Source: Solidesulfovibrio aerotolerans
GTDB taxonomy: Bacteria > Desulfobacterota > Desulfovibrionia > Desulfovibrionales > Desulfovibrionaceae
Direction: 5' to 3'
Length of the DNA: 64,000 nt
Assembly (NCBI RefSeq): GCF_009856865.1
Contig: NZ_WVUD01000001.1
Span: 248,001-312,000, forward strand
Shown: one piece after another, positions 27,019 through 35,530 of the stretch
Layout: the number at the start of each line of letters is the position of its first letter
How positions within the stretch are numbered: position 1 is the stretch's first letter
Position numbers and translations under genes: made by a program
The notes under the pieces: model-generated
The model's database searches: none
Told to the model about the DNA's origin: nothing
The model's input: the letters and a program-made list of their open reading frames with translations, nothing else

Positions 27019-27059
27019 GCCTCCGGCGGCCAAAGGGCTGAGCCCTTTGGAATCCCACC
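27019..27059 (+). repeat. GC-hairpin repeat R5, stem class B
   Basis: GCCTCCGGCGGCC, then AAAGGGCTGAGCCCTTT, then GGAATCCCACC. A truncated GCGGCGGCCAGGGG copy stands just before it at about 26985-27005. Stem class B is A/T-containing yet perfectly paired. Confidence 0.85.
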
Positions 27060-27190
27060 TGGGGAACGTCGGGTGGTTGGAAGTCGGGGCGTTAACGAAG
27101 CACGGGAAGAAGAGTTTCTAATAAGACCAGTCACTCCAACAACCGAATCCATCCACCCACTCCACCGATACCCCCTTGAAAAATTTCCTA

Positions 27191-28378
27191 TCAAGGGGGT
27201 CCGGGGGGGATTATCCCCCCCGGCCGCCGGAGGCCTCTTCTGCCTTCCCCCCTCTTGCGCCCGTCTACCGCCCGGCGGTAGGCGGTCAGGGCCAGGGTGA
27301 CGGCGTTGTTCCAGTCAAAGCCCGCTGCCCGCAGAAGGCCCCGGGCGGCCATGTCCCGGGCGAGGGGCGGGTCGGTCAGCACCCGGCACAGCGCGTCGGC
27401 AAGGCCGGCGGTGTCGTGGGGATTAACGAGCAGCGCGGCCCCCCCCGCCACTTCGGCCACGGCCGGGGCGGTTGAGGCAACCACCGGCGTGCCGCAGGCC
27501 ATGGCCTCAATCACCGGCAGGCCGAAGCCTTCGCCAAAGCTCGGATAGGCCAGCACTGCCGCGCCGGATAACAGCCCCGGCAGATCGGCCTGGGGCACGC
27601 CGCCGCAAAAGATGATTCCTTCCCCGCCGCCGCTTCCCCGTATCTGCGCGCCAAAGGCGGCAAACAGTCCGTCGTCGGGGCCGGCGATGACGAGCAACGG
27701 TGCCGCCGCGCCCAGTCGCGCCCGGAGCAGCCGATAGGCCGCAACCAGCCCTGGCAGATTTTTGCGCGGTTCGATACGCCCCAGCGACAGGATGTACGGG
27801 CTGTCGGGGATGCCCAGGCGCTCACGCAGACCGGCCAGGACGGGCGGGTCGGTGACCGGGGCAAAGGCGGCGTCCAGGCCGGAATGGACAAAGGCCACCC
27901 GCTCGGGGGCAACGCCGTAGCGGGCCATGATCTCGCTCCGGCAGTAGTCGGAAACGGTCAGCACCATGGCCGCCCGGCGGGCGCTGCGGGGATAGAGCAG
28001 CCGCATCAGGCTGGAGAGTCCCCGGGGAAAATACTGGGGCATGGTTTCGTGCAGGATGTCGTGGAGTGTAATGACGCAGGGGACCGTCGGGGTCAGCGGC
28101 GCCAGGTATTGGCAATGAAAGACATCCACTTCCCGGGCCAACCGCTGGGGAAAGGGGGCGATCAGCCGGCCGGTGCGGCCGGCGGGAATGGGGGCGAGCG
28201 TCACGTTGGGAGCACCGGCGGCCAGGGCCAGGGCAGCGGCGCGGCCGGGCTCGGTCACATAGAAGACAAACCGGATATCCGGTGCGGCAGCCGGCAAGCG
28301 GGCGGCCAGGGCGGCGATGTAGGTGCGCGAGCCCTGCATGATGCCGCCCAGGGTGTGCAGATCAAGACCTACCCGCAT
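27191..28378 (-). CDS. GT4-like glycosyltransferase
   Basis: 395 residues. Two Rossmann halves. The C-terminal half has LSLGRIEPRKN, the loop VLAYPSFGEGFGLPVIEAMA with the E-x7-E motif, and CGTPVVAS, as in retaining GT4 enzymes that use nucleotide sugars. The start MRVGLDLHTL begins the first beta strand and overlaps the upstream glycosyltransferase by 10 bases. The last 12 residues, RRPGGIIPPGPP, and the TGA stop come from repeat R5'. Normal family members would end about 20 residues earlier. Confidence 0.88.
   Translation of the reverse strand: MRVGLDLHTLGGIMQGSRTYIAALAARLPAAAPDIRFVFYVTEPGRAAALALAAGAPNVTLAPIPAGRTGRLIAPFPQRLAREVDVFHCQYLAPLTPTVPCVITLHDILHETMPQYFPRGLSSLMRLLYPRSARRAAMVLTVSDYCRSEIMARYGVAPERVAFVHSGLDAAFAPVTDPPVLAGLRERLGIPDSPYILSLGRIEPRKNLPGLVAAYRLLRARLGAAAPLLVIAGPDDGLFAAFGAQIRGSGGGEGIIFCGGVPQADLPGLLSGAAVLAYPSFGEGFGLPVIEAMACGTPVVASTAPAVAEVAGGAALLVNPHDTAGLADALCRVLTDPPLARDMAARGLLRAAGFDWNNAVTLALTAYRRAVDGRKRGEGRRGLRRPGGIIPPGPP
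27195..27234 (-). repeat. GC-hairpin repeat R5', inverted copy, stem class A
   Basis: Plus strand GGGGGTCCGG, stem around ATTAT, GGCCGCCGGAGGC, then pyrimidines. On the minus strand it encodes the C-terminal tail of the glycosyltransferase ending at 27191. The R5/R5' island shares its internal sequence with the R6/R6' island at 38801-39015. Confidence 0.85.
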
Positions 28379-29358
28379 CGTTTGGCGACCAGGGTTTGCA
28401 CCGTTGCGGCCAGGGCCAGCCCCAGCCCGGCGGCAAAGGCCAGGGAGCGGCCGAGAATGAAGAGCGGGGCCAGGACGGCCACGGGCCGGTCGCGGGGGGC
28501 GGCGAAGCGGACAAAAGGGATGGTGGTGGCGAAAAGGGCGGCCAGGGACAGGCCGGAAAGTGCTGCGCCGAGGCTGGTCAGCGGCAGGGCGGCCAGCCCC
28601 AGGCCGAAGCCGCCGGCCAGGACGGTCTGGACCCGGATGACCGGCGGGGTGTAGCCGTCGCACACCAGTTTCTGGGGATGGTCGCGGCAGGCCCGAAAGC
28701 GCCAGAAGGCCCGGCGCAGCTTGATGCGCAGATAGCGGGCGAGGGTTGCCGGGTGGCGGTGGTAGACGATGGCGGCCGGGGCGAAAACCAGCCGATGGCC
28801 GGCGGCGGCCAGGCGGTAGGACAGTTCGGTGTCCTCGTTGTCAGCCACGCAAAAGGACGTATCAAACCCGCCGGCCGCGTCGAACACGGTTTTGCGGTAG
28901 GCGGCGGCATAGGTGGCCACCAGATCGATGGTCGGGCGGCGGGCCACGAAGGCGTAGCGGTCGGCAAATTCGAGCTGGGCAAAGCGGGCGACAAGCGTGG
29001 TCTGGCGGGTGCGGTAGGCTCCCTGGACCCCGGCCACGGTGGGATCGGCCAGGGGGGCGAGGATGTTCTCCAAAAACTCTGGGGCCGGGGCACAGTCGGC
29101 GTCGGTGAAAACGACAACATCGCAGTCGGAGGCGGCCGCCCCGGCGTTTCGGGCCGCGGCCGGCCCGGCGTTGGCCTGCCGGATGACCGTCGCGCCCAGG
29201 CGCTCGGCCAGGGCGGCGGTGTCGTCGGTTGACCCGTCGTCCACCACAATAACGGCAAACCGGTCGCGACCGATGGTCTGGGTGGCCAGCGCCGTCAGGG
29301 TGTCGGCCAGGGTGCCGGCGGCGTTATAGGCCGGGATGACGACGGTTACGCGGGGCAT
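28369..29358 (-). CDS. GT2-family glycosyltransferase
   Basis: 329 residues. Family 2 signatures: VVIPAYNAAGTL, VDDGSTD, FTDADCAP (DxD-like) and a later DNEDTELSYRL. C-terminal hydrophobic segments (about 245-325) suggest membrane association. The ATG is preceded only by a C run, with no Shine-Dalgarno sequence, but it lies inside the end of hicB (13-base overlap), so translation may be coupled to the antitoxin gene. It overlaps the next glycosyltransferase by 10 bases. Confidence 0.88.
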   Translation of the reverse strand: MPRVTVVIPAYNAAGTLADTLTALATQTIGRDRFAVIVVDDGSTDDTAALAERLGATVIRQANAGPAAARNAGAAASDCDVVVFTDADCAPAPEFLENILAPLADPTVAGVQGAYRTRQTTLVARFAQLEFADRYAFVARRPTIDLVATYAAAYRKTVFDAAGGFDTSFCVADNEDTELSYRLAAAGHRLVFAPAAIVYHRHPATLARYLRIKLRRAFWRFRACRDHPQKLVCDGYTPPVIRVQTVLAGGFGLGLAALPLTSLGAALSGLSLAALFATTIPFVRFAAPRDRPVAVLAPLFILGRSLAFAAGLGLALAATVQTLVAKRCG

Positions 29359-29816
29359 GGGGGGGGAGGTGCCAGCCCGACGGCCGGGTCATTTTTAGGA
29401 TGCAGATCAAAATCCAGGCGAAATCCCAGGACGTCGGCGGCGTCCATAAGCTGGGCCACAGTGGATTGGTGGTCGAGATCCAGCAGCCGGCGCACTTGCC
29501 TGGCGTCGCAGTGGAGCAGTTCGGCCAGTCTGAGTTGGGATATGCCCTGGTCGCGCATGGCCTGATAGAGGCCGAGCTTGACCGCGACCAGCGGTGACGG
29601 GGCCAGGGCGAGCTGTCCCGGCGCAGGGCTTGAGGGTGCGGGGATGTCACGGCGTTCGTCCATGTAGCCGGCCAGGGCCACGTGCAGGGCGTCTTGCCCC
29701 CATTTGAGGGCAATGGCGGCCGATGCGCCACAGGTGATGGCCTCGGGCAGGTCGGGAAAGGCGGCCATGACGTCGCCGTTATCCAGGGGCGTCAGCGTGA
29801 CGGGATAGTCATACAT
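29346..29816 (-). CDS. hicB: HicB-family antitoxin
   Basis: 156 residues. N-terminal HicB fold (YPVTLTPLDNGDVMAAFPDLP, then ALHVALAGYMDERRDIP). The C-terminal part has a helix-turn-helix-like segment AMRDQGISQLRLAELL for DNA binding. It neutralises HicA and usually represses its own operon. GGAGG precedes the ATG. It lies 15 bases after hicA, and its 3' end overlaps the GT2 gene by 13 bases, which is unusual for a self-contained toxin-antitoxin pair. Confidence 0.9.
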   Translation of the reverse strand: MYDYPVTLTPLDNGDVMAAFPDLPEAITCGASAAIALKWGQDALHVALAGYMDERRDIPAPSSPAPGQLALAPSPLVAVKLGLYQAMRDQGISQLRLAELLHCDARQVRRLLDLDHQSTVAQLMDAADVLGFRLDFDLHPKNDPAVGLAPPPPCPA

Positions 29817-29831
29817 GGCGGACCTCCGGGA

Positions 29832-30032
29832 TCAGAACACGTCGTTTGGGTCCAGGCCGAGTTGCTTGCACAGCATCCGCAAAAAGGCCGGATCGAGGTC
29901 GGCACTGCCGTGGCAGGGGATGGTGGTCTTGCGCTGGCCGCAGATGGCCCAGACATGGCCGCCTTTGCCGCGTCCCTCGATGATTTCGACGCCGTTGCGT
30001 TTGAGGCGGCGGATGAACTCGCGCCCCTTCAT
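29832..30032 (-). CDS. hicA: HicA-family mRNA interferase toxin
   Basis: 66 residues, normal length for HicA. Double-stranded-RNA-binding-like fold with the catalytic His in GKGGHVWAI and a second conserved part TTIPCHG. HicA cleaves mRNA when free of HicB. No clear Shine-Dalgarno sequence precedes the ATG, and an inverted repeat lies 11-26 bases upstream. First gene of an apparent hicA-hicB-GT2-GT4 unit. Confidence 0.92.
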   Translation of the reverse strand: MKGREFIRRLKRNGVEIIEGRGKGGHVWAICGQRKTTIPCHGSADLDPAFLRMLCKQLGLDPNDVF

Positions 30033-30042
30033 ATGTAAATAT

Positions 30043-30058
30043 AGGACAAAAATGTCCT
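30043..30058. promoter_or_regulatory. Probable hicAB operator palindrome
   Basis: AGGACA, AAAA spacer, TGTCCT: a perfect 6-base inverted repeat in an A/T-rich stretch just upstream of hicA. Its place and size suit a HicB binding site overlapping the promoter. Confidence 0.6.
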
Positions 30059-30084
30059 CTGGTCAACGGGCCGGTGGCGCATTT

Positions 30085-31557
30085 TCACACCCGCGACCCG
30101 CGCAGCAGATGTTTGATGAAGACGCGCCCCGCGCGCACGGTACGGGCCATTTCGCCGGGACTAATAAGGGCTGCCGCCAGCCGGCGCAGGAGGAATGTGG
30201 GGCGCAGATAAAAGCGTTTGCGGGCCAGATCGCACAATTGCACGATTTCGGTGGGCCGCAGAGAGGCATTTCGCACCACGCAGCCGTGCAGCCCCTCGGG
30301 GGTCAGCCAGTCGCGCCAGCGCCCGGCGGCGATAAAGCCGCGCTCTTTATAGTCGGCATACGCTTCGGTGCCGGGATAGACCATCACCGGATAAAACTGG
30401 GCCGTGTCGGGATTAAGCTTGAGCGCAAAGTCGATGGTGGCCAGGATCGATTCCCGGGTATCGTCCGGGAAGCCGAAAATAAAGCAGCCGTGGACCTTGA
30501 TGCCGGCTTTGGCCGCATCGGCCCGAAACCGGCCCATGCGCTCGGCACCCAGGCCTTTCTTCATGTTGGCCAGGGCAGCCGGATCGGCAGACTCAAACCC
30601 CACGCAGACTTGCCGGCAGCCGGCCCGGCGCATATTGGCCAGGGCGTCGGCGTCGAGATCGGCCCGGGCATTGGCCGACCATTCAAAGACCAGCCCCCGG
30701 CGCACGATAGCGGCGCAAAATTCCCGCAATCGGGCCTTGTCGGCTGTGAGTGTGTCATCCTCGAAAAAGATGGTGCGCAGGCCCGGGAAGTTGTCCAGGC
30801 ACCAGGCCACTTCATCGAGGACGAGGTCTACGGAGCGGCAGCGCGCCGCCCGGCCGGTGAGGGTTTGCGGGTGCAGGCAAAACGAACAGCGGTAGGGACA
30901 GCCGCGCGAGGTGGCCAGGGTCACCATGGGCGGCTTGGCGTTGGGGTTGAAATAGTGGCGGATGTCCAGATGGCGCTTATAGACCGGAGCCACCGGCGGC
31001 AGGGCGTCGAGGTTTTCGATATACGGCCGGTCGGCGTTGTGGGTGACCGTGCCGGCCGCGTCCACAAAGGACAGGCCGGCAACCGTGGCCAGCCGCTCTG
31101 GCGTGGCCGGTCCCGACTCCAGCAGCCGGGCCAGTTCAAGGACGGTCGCCTCGTATTCGCGCCGGGCCACGGCAGTAACGGCTCCCGGTTTGGCGGTCAG
31201 GACCTCTTCGGCCCGGGCCGTGGCATGGGGACCGACCAGCACGGTAAAAAGGCCCGGCACGGCCCGGGTCAGGGCCAGGGCGGCCTGTATGTCCGCGTCG
31301 ATGCTGGGGGTGGAGGTGTCAAGGACGGCCAGGAAAGGCTTTTCGGCCACGGCGCGTTGCACAACGGCGGCCAGATCGAGGCCGGCGGCCGGGGCATCCA
31401 GGAAGGTCACGTCGTAGTTGTCGGCCTCCAAAACGGCGGTCAACTGGGCCAGAAACAGCGGGAAATAGAGTGTTCCGCTCTTGGTCACGGCCGGAGAACG
31501 CTGGGGCCGGGAGAATTTGGGCAAAAAGGGCGCGTTGAGAACGAATATAGCGGCCAT
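30085..31557 (-). CDS. B12-binding radical SAM protein
   Basis: 490 residues. N-terminal cobalamin-binding-like domain (about 1-150) and radical SAM core with C220-x3-C224-x2-C227 in SRGCPYRCSFC. The DNA-proximal start MAAIFVLNAPFLPKF has AAGGA five to six bases upstream. The TLYFPLFLAQ and LDAPA segments resemble enzymes acting on lipid or hopanoid-type substrates, but this is weak evidence. It is the last gene of the six-gene cluster that begins with an acyl-AMP ligase, with a 187-base gap after the acyltransferase gene. Confidence 0.85.
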   Translation of the reverse strand: MAAIFVLNAPFLPKFSRPQRSPAVTKSGTLYFPLFLAQLTAVLEADNYDVTFLDAPAAGLDLAAVVQRAVAEKPFLAVLDTSTPSIDADIQAALALTRAVPGLFTVLVGPHATARAEEVLTAKPGAVTAVARREYEATVLELARLLESGPATPERLATVAGLSFVDAAGTVTHNADRPYIENLDALPPVAPVYKRHLDIRHYFNPNAKPPMVTLATSRGCPYRCSFCLHPQTLTGRAARCRSVDLVLDEVAWCLDNFPGLRTIFFEDDTLTADKARLREFCAAIVRRGLVFEWSANARADLDADALANMRRAGCRQVCVGFESADPAALANMKKGLGAERMGRFRADAAKAGIKVHGCFIFGFPDDTRESILATIDFALKLNPDTAQFYPVMVYPGTEAYADYKERGFIAAGRWRDWLTPEGLHGCVVRNASLRPTEIVQLCDLARKRFYLRPTFLLRRLAAALISPGEMARTVRAGRVFIKHLLRGSRV

Positions 31558-31744
31558 GGGCTTCCTTTGGGCAGGGTAGAGGGGCGAAAGGCCCAGGAAG
31601 CCGTGGCTTCCAGGTCGGCCAGCCGACGTTTCAGGGTGCCCGGACGCGTTAGCAGAGCGGTTGGCACAAAGCCAGCCCGACCCTGCGTCCGGCAACGCTT
31701 CTTGGGGTCTGGGAAACGGATTGTGGCCGAGACGAGGCCCGGAT

Positions 31745-32692
31745 TCAAGGAAAAACATGGGCCTCCAGGCCGTGCCACCAGCCCGGCGCGGCCACGACCC
31801 GGGCGGCGTAGGCGGCCGCCCAGGCTTCGGTCATGGCCAGGGCGGCGGCATCGCGCCCGCGCTCGGCTGCTGCGCCGGCACCAACGGAGGACGGGGGCGG
31901 GCTGATCGGTCCCTCGATCACGAGGCGGTAGGGCGAAACGGTGCCGGCCTCCAGAAAGACCGGCAGCAGGACAGCCCCTGTGGCCAGGGCCAGCCGGGCC
32001 GGTCCCAGGGGCACCGACAACGGGCCGCCCGGGAAATCAACCACGGCGTGGCGGCCAAAGGGTGGCTGCCCCGGCCCGTCGTCGGCAGTGGTCATGACGA
32101 TGCCGCCGGCCCGCAGATGGGCCAAAGCTTGCCGCGTGCCGGGGCCGGGCGGCACGATGCGGGCCGGGATACGCCCTTCGTAGCGCGCCCGCAGGCGGAA
32201 GGCGACATGTTTGCCTATAAAGGAAAGTCCGGCGTCGGACAAATGGCCGATCTGGAGCATGGGAAAGCCCAGCGCTCCCAGGGCAGCCAGGGGAAGCTGG
32301 GTGGGGCCGAAGTGCCCCAGGGGCAGGACCACGCCGCGCCCGTGGCCCCGGGCGGCTTCCAGGCGGCTGAGACCGGTTATTTCAATGAGTTGATTTATGT
32401 TTTCACATGTCAGTCTGGGTAAATTGAAGACGAGCAGCTGGTTGACGTAGTGGGTGGCAAAGGCGTCGGCCACGGCTTGGGCCTGGGCCGGCGGGGTCAG
32501 CCCAGGTGCCACCCGGCGAACGGCCTGGGCGATGCGCCCGGTCCGGCCCCGGGAAAGGCGTTGGTGCAGCCGGCCCATGGCGCGATAGAGGGCCAGGGCC
32601 GCGCCAAAGGGCAGGCGTTCGGCCACCAGACGCAGGGGATACCAGACGAGCAGGCGCAGCAGATCGCGCCCGGGATTCTCCCCGACGCGCAC
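31745..32692 (-). CDS. LpxL/HtrB-like acyltransferase
   Basis: 315 residues with the fold order of late acyltransferases of lipid A synthesis: N-terminal hydrophobic segment, GVVLPLGHFGPTQLP, a later TADDGPG, then FPGGPLSVPLGPARLALATGAVLLPVF. The usual catalytic H-x4-D/E reads H-F-G-P-T-Q, i.e. H-x4-Q. The GTG start follows the upstream TAA by one base (TAAC then GTG) and has GGGGA nearby, so the genes are coupled. The same H-x4-Q change occurs in the protein at 39020-40009. Likely transfers an acyl chain to an envelope lipid. Confidence 0.78.
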   Translation of the reverse strand: MRVGENPGRDLLRLLVWYPLRLVAERLPFGAALALYRAMGRLHQRLSRGRTGRIAQAVRRVAPGLTPPAQAQAVADAFATHYVNQLLVFNLPRLTCENINQLIEITGLSRLEAARGHGRGVVLPLGHFGPTQLPLAALGALGFPMLQIGHLSDAGLSFIGKHVAFRLRARYEGRIPARIVPPGPGTRQALAHLRAGGIVMTTADDGPGQPPFGRHAVVDFPGGPLSVPLGPARLALATGAVLLPVFLEAGTVSPYRLVIEGPISPPPSSVGAGAAAERGRDAAALAMTEAWAAAYAARVVAAPGWWHGLEAHVFP

Positions 32693-32693
32693 G

Positions 32694-33986
32694 TTATTTC
32701 CCCGCCGCCCGCAGGAGCAGGTCAAGGCATTTGTCGATGTAGGCGGTCTTTGTCTGGCTGTACAGGATCGGCTCCAGGAGATCGGTGTCCGGGGTGATCA
32801 GGCCTTGTTCCAGGGCGATTTCGGCCAGGGCGGTGTGCGGTTCGACCCGGATGGCGTTAAGCTCGAAATGCGCTCTTTTTCCCATTTCGCGCCGGGCTTT
32901 GAAAATGAACCGCAGCATAGACAGGGCCGCTGCCAGCGTCTGGCCGGGCGGGTTTTTAAAAAAATTGTAGCTGACGTCAAAGCAGCCCATATCACGGACC
33001 AGGGCGTAGGCGGCCTTGATTTCGGCCACGCTTGAGGCTTTGCCCAGGCGCTTTAAGGCTGTGTCGCCAAAGGCGTCCGGGGAGAAAATGACCGTGTCGC
33101 AGCCGGCCCGGCGGGCCAGTTGCAAAAACTCGCGGGTCAGTCCCCGTTCGGCAAACCAGGCCGACCAGGGCAGGGTGGCCTCGGCCGCGATCATGGCTTT
33201 CATGACGGCCGTGGCGTGATCCGACGGGAAATTAAAGACCGAATCGAGAAAGGTGAACCGCTTGGCGCCGTGGACGTCGCGCAAGGCGATGATCTCGGCC
33301 GCCACCTGCTCCGGGGCCTTGGCGCGATACCGCCGGCCGTTTAAAAACCCGTACGGGCAATAGACGCAGGAAAGGGCGCAGCCGCGTTTGGTCTCGACGC
33401 CAATGCCCCACGGCACGGCCAGATAGGGGGCCAGGGGCAGGAGGGCGAAATCCGGGGACGGCAGCGCCGACAAATCAATCTTTCCCGCTTCGCCGGTATA
33501 AAACGCCGCCCCGGTGGCGTCCCGGCCATAGAGCGACGGCACGGCCGCCGGCGACACCCCCCGGGCCAGGGCGTCGGCCAGCCCGGCAAAAACGATTTCC
33601 CCTTCCAGGGCAACGCCAAAGTCGATGGCCGGATAGGCAGCCATGATGGCCGGGGCGAACATGGAAAAGCCGGCTCCGCCCACAGCCACGGGGCCGGCCG
33701 TCTCCCGGCGCACGGCCTCCAGGGTGGCGGCAAAGGGCGGCAGATAGGAGACGTTGACCCGGGTGTTGGTGGAATCAATGTTTCGCAGGGAAATGCCGGT
33801 CAGTTCTGGCGAAAAATCGCGCAGAAAGCGCGCCAGCCCGGCCATGGGATCAGCCCCGGCCACGTTGGGATCAAAGGCCCGGACCTCGTGCCCCGGCAGG
33901 CTGGCGGCCAGGGAGGCCAAACCAATGGGAAAGACCGGCTCTCCGGCTCCCTGGCCGAGCCAGGATTGGACCAGCGCGATTCTCAT
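32694..33986 (-). CDS. B12-binding radical SAM protein
   Basis: 430 residues. The N-terminal B12-binding-like region starts MRIALVQSWLGQG. The radical SAM motif is C203-x3-C207-x2-C210 in KRGCALSCVYC, with PYG following. The C-terminal region is helical and basic. The ATG overlaps the stop of the upstream radical SAM gene by four bases (ATGA), and the TAA stop is one base from the acyltransferase GTG. It is diverged from the other three radical SAM proteins in the window. Substrate unknown. Confidence 0.85.
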   Translation of the reverse strand: MRIALVQSWLGQGAGEPVFPIGLASLAASLPGHEVRAFDPNVAGADPMAGLARFLRDFSPELTGISLRNIDSTNTRVNVSYLPPFAATLEAVRRETAGPVAVGGAGFSMFAPAIMAAYPAIDFGVALEGEIVFAGLADALARGVSPAAVPSLYGRDATGAAFYTGEAGKIDLSALPSPDFALLPLAPYLAVPWGIGVETKRGCALSCVYCPYGFLNGRRYRAKAPEQVAAEIIALRDVHGAKRFTFLDSVFNFPSDHATAVMKAMIAAEATLPWSAWFAERGLTREFLQLARRAGCDTVIFSPDAFGDTALKRLGKASSVAEIKAAYALVRDMGCFDVSYNFFKNPPGQTLAAALSMLRFIFKARREMGKRAHFELNAIRVEPHTALAEIALEQGLITPDTDLLEPILYSQTKTAYIDKCLDLLLRAAGK

Positions 33987-35494
33987 GCCCGGCCCGACAC
34001 CCGGCGCAGCAGCCGTTTGGCCGGTCCCATGAGGGCAAAAAGCCCCTGCCACAGCGGGTTAAATAGCGGCCGGACCAGCACCCCGGCCACGGCGTCGCTG
34101 GCGAGTAGAGCCAGCAGCCGGGACGGCATGCGCCCGCCCTTGGCCAGAAGGATCAGCAGATTGATATAATCAGGCCGGCGCATGGTGTAGGACTTGGTAT
34201 ACACTTGGCGGCGCTCATCGGTCAGGAAGCCGTCGGCAGCGGCCATGGCATGGAGCTTGGTGCCGGGATACAGGACCAGGGAAAACGGCTGGAGCCGAAA
34301 CGGTTTGGGAATCTGGGCAATAAAGCGCACCGATTCCAGCCGGTCGGCCGTGGTTTCATACGGCGTGTCCAGGATGAAATCGTAACTGGGGGGAAACATG
34401 CGGTCCTTGGAGGCGTTTATGATGCGCATGGCGGCCAGCATGACCTCGTTGCCCATGGCCTGACGATTAAAAAGCTTCTGGATGCGCGGCGAGCCGGTCT
34501 GTACGCCCATTTGCAGGTAAAACAGGCCGGCGTCGAGCAGGGCGTCCATTTTCTCCCGGCTGATGGTGGCCGGCGAGCCGAGACAGCTAAACGGCAACCC
34601 GATGCGCGTCTTCCACTGCCGGCAAAACTCCACAATATCGGCCAGGGGCCTGGCGAAAAAGGCGTCGTCGGAGATCCAGACATAGCCGATGTCGGGCAGG
34701 ATGCGCCGCACCGTCTCGATTTCGGCCAGCACATGGTCCGTGCCACGCCAGCGCAGATAGCCCTTGGCCCCGTAGAGCGCCTTTATGGCGTCGTTGACGC
34801 AGTAGGCGCAGCGGTGGGGGCAGCCCCGGCCGGTCATGGTCTGGTAGCCGATCTTGCCGAGCAGCAGCGACACCGTGCCCCGGGCCAGGATAGCTTCTGT
34901 GGCGGCCGGGGTCAGCGGCACGACACCGGCCAGCGGGTTTTGGCTGTCCCAAATATGGTGGTCCTCATGGGACCAGTCCGGGGCCGGCAGGGCGTCGAGA
35001 TTTTGGGTCAGCGGCCGCACCGCGTTGCGGGCCATGGTCCCGTCTGTGCGCCGCGCCTGGATGTTGGCAATGGTGGTCAGGTCGCCGTCGGCCTCGATGG
35101 CCCGCACCACGTCCAGGATGGCTTCCTCGCCATCGCCCACGCAGACCAGATCGGCCAGCTCCAGGCACTCCTCGGGCCGGATGGTGGGATGCACCCCGCC
35201 CCACAGCACCGGCACGCCCGTTTTCGCCTTGACCGCCCGGGTGATCTGCACCGCATTGTCCACGTAGTTGGTCATAAGCGACACGCCGACGAGGTCGCAA
35301 TCGGCGCACAAGGCCGCTGTCTGCTCCATGACGGCGGCAGGATAGCGCTCGGGACAATCGGTCAGAGCGTCGCCGAGTGGATCGGGCAGAAAAATCAAGC
35401 GCACGGCCACGCCGTTGGCCTTTAAAAAGGCGGCAATGGCGCGCACGCCGTAGGCGGTAATGTCGGGATAGGGCGAAATGAGGGCTACGCGCAT
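33983..35494 (-). CDS. B12-binding radical SAM protein, paralogue of 977-2575
   Basis: 503 residues. B12-binding-like domain from MRVALISPYPDITAYGVRA to WGGVHPTIRP; radical SAM cluster C225-x3-C229-x2-C232 in GRGCPHRCAYC; MGVQTGSP and a C-terminal domain shared with the solo protein at 977-2575. AAGGA lies 11 bases before the ATG. It is followed by a second radical SAM gene with a four-base overlap. Its place between a DUF362 gene and the acyltransferase points to a multi-step pathway. Confidence 0.86.
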   Translation of the reverse strand: MRVALISPYPDITAYGVRAIAAFLKANGVAVRLIFLPDPLGDALTDCPERYPAAVMEQTAALCADCDLVGVSLMTNYVDNAVQITRAVKAKTGVPVLWGGVHPTIRPEECLELADLVCVGDGEEAILDVVRAIEADGDLTTIANIQARRTDGTMARNAVRPLTQNLDALPAPDWSHEDHHIWDSQNPLAGVVPLTPAATEAILARGTVSLLLGKIGYQTMTGRGCPHRCAYCVNDAIKALYGAKGYLRWRGTDHVLAEIETVRRILPDIGYVWISDDAFFARPLADIVEFCRQWKTRIGLPFSCLGSPATISREKMDALLDAGLFYLQMGVQTGSPRIQKLFNRQAMGNEVMLAAMRIINASKDRMFPPSYDFILDTPYETTADRLESVRFIAQIPKPFRLQPFSLVLYPGTKLHAMAAADGFLTDERRQVYTKSYTMRRPDYINLLILLAKGGRMPSRLLALLASDAVAGVLVRPLFNPLWQGLFALMGPAKRLLRRVSGRA

Positions 35495-35530
35495 GGCCGG
35501 TATGTCCTTTTGGTGGGGCAACGTGTTGGC

